DNA of 64,000 bases from Leguminivora glycinivorella (Eukaryota > Arthropoda > Insecta > Lepidoptera > Tortricidae): NCBI RefSeq assembly GCF_023078275.1, contig NC_062973.1, positions 17,936,456-18,000,455 of the forward strand, read 5' to 3'. Shown in pieces: positions 57,055 to 64,000 of the stretch. The translations under genes and the position numbers were made by a program. Under the pieces are notes generated by a model, which was not told where the DNA came from, ran no database searches, and saw only the letters and a list, made by a program, of their open reading frames with translations. Numbering within the stretch: position 1 is the stretch's first letter; each line of letters opens with the position of its first letter.

Positions 57055-57610
57055 AATGTACAACTTGTAGAACATTCTCAAAATTTCCATAAATTAGTGG
57101 AAATTGAAATTAGAAAGTGGCCGTTGAGAACATTCTCTTTATGATTAGGATTTATTACTATACACCGTGTTTTTATTGAATTCCGTTAACTTCAGCATAT
57201 AGTTAGGTGCATTATAGGGGACAGAATGGCACAGTTAGTTTTCTTGTATATTTCTCTAAAAAAAAACCATATAACTGCAATAGATGTGAACTTCAATTGC
57301 TGTTGAGAAACGGTCTTTACAATTAATTCACATTAAGTGTTAAGACTATGACATTTCAATCGCATATCGAACACACAAAGCCCTTTTCTTTAACAGCAAT
57401 TGATGTAAAATCTATCTAAGGTGTATGGTATTTTTCGGAAAAAAGTTACGAATTAAAAGAAACTATTATGGGAAGGTAACGGAATTCAATAAAAACACGA
57501 TGTATATTCTCAACAGTTGACGATCGCTTAAAGCTTGGCAATAAATGTGCGAAGAACATTAAATTAGAACATTCCCAATTTTTTAAACTTCTCTTCGGTG
57601 CTATGCTAAG
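57055..57610 (+). repeat. Dispersed repeat (GAGAACATTCTC family), disrupted copy
   Basis: Aligns with the reverse complement of 40085-40420 on both sides of a 348-base insertion (57159-57506). Confidence 0.7.
57159..57506. mobile_element. TIR element, TATACACCGTGTTTTTATTG ends
   Basis: Left TATACACCGTGTTTTTATTG and right (reverse) TATACATCGTGTTTTTATTG, both continuing AATTCCGTTA. 348 bases, no transposase. Partner repeat at 40.26 kb shows the uninterrupted site. Confidence 0.8.
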
Positions 57611-58013
57611 TACTTAGGCAGGTGACTATGCCAGTCCGGTCGTCGCGAGACAGTACATTAAAGTTGGAATCGCACCGTACAGCGGTTACGAGATAGGCTC
57701 GAGTTTACGGCGGGCGTTAAATCCAACGTCACCCTTGTTCTACCTGCTTGTTTTGATTTCGGTCGAACAAGAGTTACTTTTGTGAGTTTTGTCGTTTCAC
57801 CCTTAACTCCTCGGCGTGCTTTTATTTTGTTCTTACGCCGAAAAACTTTGTAGCTTTATAAAATAAATAAAAATTCTGTTGTGTATAAATTAAAATTCAA
57901 CATACATTCAAAGCCTAAAAATCTTACTAAGTAGGTACGTATCAAGTTTTGTGGTTTCTGTCGCATGCGATGCGTGTTAGTTGAGGAATAGTATTATGTA
58001 GGTATATTATTCT
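57611..58013. other. Spacer, no gene seen
   Basis: No supported feature. Confidence 0.35.
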
Positions 58014-58710
58014 TATACACGGTGTAACATGAGGAAATCGAATAATTTTAGCAGCGTATTCTTCGTCATATCAGAAGAGTATAATGTCATGTAAACTTTT
58101 CTGGATTTCGCCTACTTTCAGATTTATAAGCATTAAAAAAAATAACAATCACTTATTACTGCTCAGAAGAAGTAATAAGTAATTGTTTTTTTTTTACGCT
58201 GTTTTGATGGCGACGATGCCGTTATCGTACATAATCTAACTATCCTCGTTGATAGATATAAAAAAGTAACTAGTGACTCATTGCAAAAATTTAAATTTTC
58301 ATTTTAAGTGCCAGTTTTAGGAATAATATTTAAATTTTATGTGAAACTGTTACAACACGACCTGTTTCTCAAAAACATCGTAGAAGGAAAAGTAGAAGAA
58401 AAGAGGGAAAGAGGAAGACCTAGGAGAAACTATTTCACCCAAATTAAAGAAAAGGTTCAGGTCGTGTCGTACCAGAAGGTGAAGGAGTTGGCAGAAGACC
58501 GGACGAGTTGGAGATTGCTCCACCGACCAGAGCACAGCTCTTAAGTTAAAAGAAGAAGAAGTGAAAATACATCCAATTAAAGTAAAAAAAAAATATACAA
58601 ACAAATATTTTCACGAAATTTGCTTGATGTCATATAACATTTTATCTTTATTTTGCTCTCAGAAATACGTGGTTAAAATCTTTTAGTTTCCTCATATTAC
58701 GCCGTGTATA
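58014..58710. mobile_element. TIR element, TATACACGGTGTAACATGAG ends, with a LINE inside
   Basis: Left TATACACGGTGTAACATGAG and right (reverse) TATACACGGCGTAATATGAG, both continuing GAAA. Its own interior lacks a transposase; a LINE fragment occupies about 58346-58560. Confidence 0.75.
58346..58560 (+). pseudogene. RTE-type LINE C-terminal fragment
   Basis: Plus-strand frame with L-L-Q-H-D-L-F-L-K-N-I-V-E-G-K-V, R-E-R-G-R-P-R-R-N-Y, Q-I-K-E-K-V and V-K-E-L-A-E-D-R-T-S-W-R-L-L-H-R ending at TAA 58542-58544, then a GAAGAAGAAG tail. This is the C-terminus of an insect endonuclease/RT LINE protein. GTGAAA occurs just before the fragment (58340) and after its tail (58560), a possible short target duplication. 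The 13 residues at the start of the longer frame come from flanking sequence. Confidence 0.8.
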
Positions 58711-59029
58711 GATAATATAGAACTGTCTATAGCTTAAGTAAATATTTCAATCATTTTAATCGTATAGGAACTTCATATTTTAGATATACCTACTCAAGAA
58801 CAGAAACATTTTGTAGCTGATTCATAATAATATAATATCTATAATACTGAATTAATCTAAGCCATGTTTAGGGCTAGAAAATATTATCTTTAGAAAATAT
58901 TAGTTTTAGAAGGGCAAACAAATATTAGCTTTAGAAGTCAACAGATATAAATATTAATACAAAATCTCAAGAAACCAATGGTATTTATGAACACATTGAA
59001 AAATAATTAAATACCTAAGAAAGTAAGTA
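58711..59029. other. AT-rich spacer, no gene seen
   Basis: A short repeated AAAATATTA(T/G)(C/T)TTTAG motif at about 58878-58940. Nothing else. Confidence 0.35.
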
Positions 59030-59170
59030 AGTAAATATTCTTTATTGCACCATTTTACATGTAAAATTATAGACAATATTTAGTGAGAGTATAATTAGGC
59101 AACAACAGGCGGTATTATCGCTAAAAAGCGATTTCTTCCAGACAAGTATGGGTAGCTGGCTTGGAGTTGG
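59030..59170 (-). mobile_element. LINE/SINE 3' tail, minus orientation
   Basis: On the minus strand: GAAATCGCTTTTTAGCGATA, ATACCGCCTGTTG, GGTGCAATAAAGAATATTT and a TACTTACTTACTT tail. Same module family as 7298-7398 and 36487-36605. Confidence 0.65.
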
Positions 59171-59602
59171 TTTGGGTTTAACGTTTATCTTTGGTTGAAT
59201 CCGGTTATTTATATATGTTCACGTGTAGTTCAAATTACTTGATAAGTAACGAAATCTGCTAAAGTTATTTCAATATTTTCAATGCTATTTATAAATAACA
59301 TGTAAATAAAAATAAAGTACTTACTTATCATTGAAAACATTGGTTATTATTTATTAACGATCATTATTAAGTTTCAAGTTGTCAAATTAGTATAGTTATT
59401 ATATTATTTACAATTGTATACCATACTTTTTCTACGACAGCCAAATACATACCTATCCGAGAACAATAAAATAGGTTAATTTCCATATACGCTTTCTAGA
59501 TTTTTCAAGTAACAAATTGGCAGTCACTTTGAGCGCCATATAACCTTGATTTCTTAGGGAGTACATTGTTCATCAGAATCACTCATAATAATTAATAACT
59601 TA

Positions 59603-59809
59603 AGATTTTGCACAAAAACGTTGACAGAAAATAAAATACAAAATACTGAAAAAGGTTTCGACAAAGTTGCCAACAAAACACGCGCCGAACAAGCCATAGA
59701 CAGGTTAAATAGAAAATATCCGGTTCTCAATTACGAAAAATGTGGTTGTGTTCAAAGAGAATATAATTACTATATTTTAAGAGTCAGGTCACCTATACTA
59801 GTGACTTAA
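59603..59809 (+). CDS. Unassigned short ORF
   Basis: A Lys/Asn/Arg-rich frame (V-A-N-K-T-R-A-E-Q-A-I-D-R-L-N-R-K-Y, then E-K-C-G-C-V-Q-R-E-Y) ends at 59809. No ATG at its apparent start; it is open further upstream. Composition is less AT-driven than neighbouring frames, but I know no family for it. It may be an exon, a remnant, or chance. Confidence 0.2.
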   Translation, partial: RFCTKTLTENKIQNTEKGFDKVANKTRAEQAIDRLNRKYPVLNYEKCGCVQREYNYYILRVRSPILVT

Positions 59810-60132
59810 GTCAGTTAGTATTAGTTTGTTTCCAAAATCGTTAACACAATTTACGACAACGAACTGTCATCATGACAGTGTCATGTGTCAAAGATCTGTC
59901 AAATAGGTTTGTACGGCGTACGCTACATGCTTGCGTTCGTTATCGATATCGATACAATGGAGAGGGTAGAAACATAGGCTCCACGCAAAATGTATTTTAC
60001 TTGAAGACAGACTAAGGTCTAATTCACATTTCAGTTTTATACGTATTCTTTATTTATATATAATATTTGATTCAGAGGATAGGCTTGCCGCGTCTAGAGT
60101 CGAGACATCATGCTGTTTTCGTCAGCAAAATA

Positions 60133-61383
60133 TTGGGTTGGTAAGAAAGTATTGAGCGAATCATAACCAATATTGTAATTTTTATTTAATTTATTATTTT
60201 AATCATTTATCAAAAATATAACGGCCTTCGTTATCTACTACTTGTCTTCATCGTTCTGGTAAAGAATGAATAGCATCGGCGAAGAAGTTCTTAGGTTTAG
60301 ATTCAAAAAACTCAGCTATGTACTGTCGTAGATGGGCTTGATCATCGAACATTTTTTCATTCAAGGCATTGCTTAGCGATCTGAACAATGCGTAATCCGT
60401 AGCTGCCAAGTCTGGAGAGTACGGTGGATGAGGTATCACTTTCCAACCTAGCTCCAATAGCTTTAGCCGAGTCACTTTTGCAATGTGTGGGCGAGCATTG
60501 TCGTGTAAGAAAAAAACTTTATCATGCTGTGGACGATTCTGACAGATTTTTTGGTTTAAATTTTCAAGCTGATTACAGTATACTGATGGGGTAACAGTCA
60601 TTCCACTTGGTAGGAGTTCCCAGTGAATAATACCATGAATATCCCACCAAACGGACAGCATAACTTTTTTCGGGTGAGGCTCTGTTTTTGGTGCCTCTAT
60701 TCCTTTTTCGTTTGGAGCTAGCCACTGACGTTTGCGTGTATGATTTATATATAAGACCCATTTTTCATCTCCAGTGATAAGATGGTCCAACCAGTTGAAT
60801 GTGCGGCGAAAAGACAGAAGTTGTATGCAGATATCGGCACGGCGGTTTAGTTGATCTCTATCAAGTTCGTGCGGTATCCAAACACTGTATTTGTAGTTTT
60901 TTCCCAACTCGTGTAAATGTGTTTCTATGGTGACATGAGAGCAGCCTAACTCGGTAGCAAGAGTACGACTCGTTAGCCTCGGATCTCCTTCAATTAAGGT
61001 TTTTAATTTGGCTACATCAATCTTCACCGGTCGACCAGACTTAGGTTGATCTGATAATGAAAAGTCGCCACTACGAAACCGCTGGAACCATCGTTTCGCC
61101 GTGGCCTCAGACACAACTTCAGGAGCAACACGCTGACATATATTACGCACTGCTTCGGCGGCTGAATGGCCAGACTGAAATTCATATAGTAAGCAATGCC
61201 TTACATGCACTTTTAATTCGTCCATTTTCTTCCTTATATTAGCTCGGCGACAGCTAGTGAATGACTGACGAGAAACTGTGCGACTCGCCCTTTATATACT
61301 TTCGACCATAGAAGATTCTAGAACTCTCTCAAAAATTTTATGTGGAATTCAATCGATCGCTCATTACTTTCTTACCAACCCAA
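60133..61383 (-). mobile_element. mariner transposon, copy 1
   Basis: 1251 bases between TA dinucleotides (60131-60132 and 61384-61385), with terminal inverted repeats TTGGGTTGGTAAGAAAGTA. Encodes the transposase at 60203-61225. Confidence 0.95.
60203..61225 (-). pseudogene. mariner transposase, one nonsense mutation near the C-terminus
   Basis: Frame from ATG at 61223-61225 to a TGA at 60248-60250, 325 residues. The second copy has TGG (Trp) at this place and continues for 15 residues ending in ...R-Y-I-F-D-K, and the same 14 codons follow the TGA here, so the family length is 340. N-terminal helix-turn-helix region (about 1-110), linker motif W-I-P-H-E-L, catalytic aspartates in T-G-D-E-K-W, H-D-N-A-R-P-H and A-A-T-D-Y with exactly 34 residues between the second and third (D,D34D). 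The family motif YSPDLAPTD is Y-S-P-D-L-A-A-T-D here (P to A). Cut-and-paste transposition at TA sites is known for the family. Whether the short C-terminal loss abolishes activity cannot be told. Confidence 0.92.
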
Positions 61384-61385
61384 TA

Positions 61386-61740
61386 ATTTCTATCCACTTT
61401 AGTTTAAGTCGATATTAATTGTAGTAGTTTATTATCTCAGAATGTGGACATGGACAAGCAACAATAATGGCACCGTCGGAAGAGTCAAACACTGTTGCTA
61501 TTGATATCGCGGCGAACACGCTGCGCACTCGCGGTGAACTCGCTGCGCACTCGCGGCGAACTCGCTGCGCGTTCGCTTCGCTTTCAAATCGCCCGCAAAT
61601 CGCAACTGTGATAAGGCCCTTGAATCTCCGAGCCCTAGCTTGGAAGCCACACCGCGAAACAATTTGTACGAAACCCTACATTTTAATTACGTTAGTCAAC
61701 ACGTAATCGCCACGATTTTTGATAACAATTTTAATGATTG
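61386..61740. other. Spacer with a short CG-rich tandem
   Basis: CGCACTCGCGGTGAACTCGCTG and a near-copy follow each other at about 61527-61575. The 79-codon frame over it (61467-61706) is not recognised; I do not call it a gene. Confidence 0.4.
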
Positions 61741-61767
61741 TTTACTTTGTTTATAATTGAGTGACGG

Positions 61768-61803
61768 TATATAAACGCTCTCCAAAACTTTTCGGGGCAT
61801 ACT
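61768..61803 (+). promoter_or_regulatory. Core promoter upstream of the signal-peptide exon
   Basis: TATATAAA at 61768-61775; CATACT initiator at 61798-61803 with the A 31 bases after the first T of the TATA box, ideal spacing. The ATG at 61816 follows 17 bases later, a short 5' UTR of the kind found in insect secretory and effector genes. Confidence 0.6.
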
Positions 61804-61815
61804 GAGTGCGTCACG

Positions 61816-61870
61816 ATGTCGCGATTATTCCTGGCGTTGTTTCTGGTCCTTAATGTGACGTTAAGATCCA
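61816..61870 (+). CDS. Candidate first exon of a secreted protein (signal peptide only)
   Basis: ATG with A at -3, followed by M-S-R-L-F-L-A-L-F-L-V-L-N-V-T-L-R-S: one basic residue, a ten-residue hydrophobic core and polar residues after it, a textbook signal peptide. At about 61873 the sequence enters the dispersed repeat GGGTTCCGTACC; the frame then runs on through repeat to a TGA at 61987-61989. The repeat therefore either lies in the first intron (weak donor options GTGACG at 61855 and GTTAAG at 61860) or truncates the gene. Small secreted insect proteins such as immune peptides have this layout, but the mature part is not in the window, so the product is unknown. Type and function stay open; promoter plus signal peptide together make chance unlikely. 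Confidence 0.5.
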
Positions 61871-61872
61871 CA

Positions 61873-62662
61873 TTTTTAGGGTTCCGTACCTCAAAGAGGA
61901 AAAACGGAACCCTTATAGGATCACTCGCGTGTCTGTCTGTCCCTCTGTCACAGCCGATTTCTCCGAAACTACTGGACCGATTTACTTGAAATTTGTCACA
62001 CGTATGTAAACCTGTGGCCCAAAGACGGACATGTAGTATAATTAAATGAAATTAAACGAAATTTAATCATAAGGGGCACTTTTGGGGGGTAAAATTGAAA
62101 ATTAAAAATCAAAGTTATTAGAACTATATTGTGATACATATCAAATGAAAGAGCATTTTATAAGCATTTCAAATATATTTTTTTATAGTTTTTATTTTGG
62201 TAATTTAGAAGTTGTTTAAGAAAAATGACCATTCCCCCCCCTTATCTCCGAAACTACTTAGCGTAAAATTTTCAAAAAAATACACGAGGTAGCCCTCTAC
62301 CTGTAGATTACAGGAAAACCTATTAGAAATCTACAGTCAAGCGTAAGTCGGACTTAAGAGAAAAAAACTCAAATTGAGATTTTCACTCACTGCCGCTGCA
62401 AGTACTTACTAAATGTTTTGAAATTTTGTGAGCGCCATGGACAGGTAGAAAGAAATTGATTTCTGTTTAGAAATTGTAAAAAATTTTAGTCATTTGCCAA
62501 AATGACTTAAGTTCCTACTAAAAAAGAGGCGCTTAAGACTGTTTAGAACTGCACTGACCATAATATTGCCCTAATAGGTCCAAAAAATGGTGTATATATA
62601 CGAAAACAAAAAAATTGTGCCACCGACAACCAAAATCTGAAGTCTATTTGCTCTATCTCTTA
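61873..62662 (-). mobile_element. GGTTCCGTACC-family repeat, first part (split by mariner copy 2)
   Basis: Reverse complement of most of 15055-15982; starts TTTTTAGGGTTCCGTACC on the plus strand and stops at the mariner. It continues at 63909-64000. Confidence 0.8.
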
Positions 62663-62664
62663 TA

Positions 62665-63906
62665 TTGGGTTGGTAAGAAAGTAATGAGCGATCGATTGAA
62701 TTCCACATAAAATTTTTGAGAGAGTTCTAGAATCTTCTATGGTCGAAAGTATATAAAGGGCGAGTCGCACAGTTTCTCGTCAGTCATTCACTAGCTGTCG
62801 CCGAGCTAATAGAAGGAAGAAAATGGACGAATTAAAAGTGCATGTAAGGCATTGCTTACTATATGAATTTCAGTCTGGCCATGCATCCGCCGAAGCAGTG
62901 CGTAATATATGTCAGCGTGTTGCTCCTGAAGTTGTGTCTGAGGCCACGGCGAAACGATGGTTCCAGCGGTTTCGTAGTGGCGACTTTTCATTATCAGATC
63001 AACCTAAGTCTGGTCGACCGGTGAAGATTGATGTAGCCAAATTAAAAACCTTAATTGAAGGAGATCCGAGGCTAACGAGTCGTACTCTTGCTACCGAGTT
63101 AGGCTGCTCTCATGTCACCATAGAAACACGAGTTGGGAAAAAACTACAAATACAGTGTTTGGATACCGCACGAACTTGATAGGGATCAACTAAACCGCCG
63201 TGCCGATATCTGCGTACAACTTCTGTCTTTTCGCCGCACATTCAACTGGTTGGACCATCTTATCACTGGAGATGAAAAATGGGTCTTATATATAAATCAC
63301 ACACGCAAACGTCAGTGGCTAGCTCCAAACGAAAAAGGAATAGAGGCACCAAAAACAGAGCCTCACCCGAAAAAAGTTATGCTGTCCGTTTGGTGGGATA
63401 TTCATGGTATTATTCACTGGGAACTCCTACCAAGTGGAATGACTGTTACCGCATCAGTATACTGTAATCAGCTTGAAAATTTAAACCAAAAAATCTGTCA
63501 GAATCGTCCACAGCATGCTAAAGTTTTTTTCTTACACGACAATGCTCGCCCACACATTGCAAAAGTGACTCGGCTAAAGCTATTGGAGCTAAGTTGGAAA
63601 GTGATACCTCATCCACCGTACTCTCCAGACTTGGCACCTACGGATTACGCATTGTTCAGATCGCTAAGCAATGCCTTGAATGAAAAAAGTTCGATGATCA
63701 AGCCCATCTACGATAGTACATAGCTGAGTTTTTTGAATCTAAACCTAAGAACTTCTTCGCCGATGCTATTCATTATTTACCAGAACGATGGAGACAAGTA
63801 GTAGATAACGAAGGCCGTTATATTTTTGATAAATGATTAAAATAATAAATTAAATAAAAATTACAATATTGGTTATGATTCGCTCATTACTTTCTTACCA
63901 ACCCAA
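62665..63906 (+). mobile_element. mariner transposon, copy 2
   Basis: 1242 bases between TA at 62663-62664 and TA at 63907-63908, with the same terminal inverted repeats as copy 1. The 9-base length difference from copy 1 is fully explained by one 8-base and one 1-base deletion in the transposase gene. Confidence 0.95.
62823..63836 (+). pseudogene. mariner transposase with two frameshifts
   Basis: Same transposase as copy 1 in the opposite orientation. The frame from ATG 62823 follows the family for about 101 residues and breaks near 63129, where ATTTACAC is missing between two ACAC repeats (GAAACAC-GAGTTGGG). The middle part continues in another frame (63133-63723) with W-I-P-H-E-L, T-G-D-E-K-W, H-D-N-A-R-P-H and S-P-D-L-A-P-T-D all intact, 34 residues between the last two aspartates. 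A one-base deletion after AATGAAAAAA (near 63687) shifts frame again and gives the stop at 63721-63723. The true C-terminus (R-W-R-Q-V-V...F-D-K) remains readable to 63836. Inactive as a single protein. Confidence 0.92.
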
Positions 63907-63908
63907 TA

Positions 63909-64000
63909 GTTTCCAAAATATACGCAAAATCTTTAAAGTACAAATCTAGTGTACGTGCTATCACATGTCGTCAGGCGCTCATAACCTTTTTGTATGGAAA
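63909..64000 (-). mobile_element. GGTTCCGTACC-family repeat, second part (runs off the window)
   Basis: Reverse complement matches about 15068-15170 of the uninterrupted copy (TTTCCATACAAA...ATGAGCGCCTGA, GCGTATATTTTGGAAAC). Confidence 0.75.

Overview
The window looks like an intergenic or intronic stretch of a moth or butterfly (lepidopteran) nuclear genome. It is AT-rich, has no bacterial-style gene organisation and no long intron-free host gene, and is dense with insect mobile elements: mariner transposases, RTE- and Jockey/CR1-type LINE 3' ends, a Penelope-like element, tRNA-derived SINEs with A and B boxes, Helitron-type ends of the kind common in Lepidoptera, LTR retroelements and many inverted-repeat MITEs. 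Family names come from recognising conserved sequence, not from database searches. The species cannot be named from the sequence alone.

Layout. 0-6.4 kb: the C-terminal end of a reverse-transcriptase element running in from the left edge, two convergent unrecognised coding remnants (1.29-1.80 kb), a perfect 82-bp fold-back element (3.74-3.94 kb), a mini-Helitron and two MITEs. 7-19 kb: two copies of one repeat (7.14 and 18.05 kb), each containing a different insertion; an LTR-like core promoter (8.4 kb); a LINE tail with a 5' inversion (10.9 kb); two Y/C-rich 'TTATTCATAAACG' MITEs; a GC-rich island (12.7-13.65 kb); a full-length repeat at 15.05-15.98 kb. 19.2-20.0 kb: a Penelope-like remnant with inverted terminal repeats. 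21.7-26.45 kb: a non-autonomous LTR retroelement with primer-binding site, polypurine tract and 1.48-kb LTRs that are mosaic. 26.5-46 kb: five SINE copies or fragments, a 1-kb element full of a short recurring motif (28.1-29.1 kb), a block with five related stem-loops (35.5-36.2 kb), several MITEs, and LINE 3' ends at 31.0, 39.4, 42.3 and 45.1 kb.

47.02-55.76 kb: two 298-bp LTR-like repeats bound by a 4-bp target duplication enclose about 8.1 kb without any recognisable gag or pol. This interior holds a Helitron with a duplicated 5' part, several minisatellites and a perfect 39-copy 12-bp array. 56.7-59.2 kb: nested SINE, MITE and LINE insertions. 60.1-64.0 kb: two near-identical mariners in opposite orientation, each broken differently. 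Between them lies a short TATA promoter followed by an ATG and a signal-peptide-like sequence, cut 50 bases later by a repeat into which the second mariner jumped.

The only candidate host gene is that truncated secretory first exon near 61.8 kb. Everything else with recognisable coding content belongs to mobile elements, nearly all truncated or broken. The most useful structure is the nesting: paralogous empty sites inside the window let several insertions be ordered in time without an outside reference.
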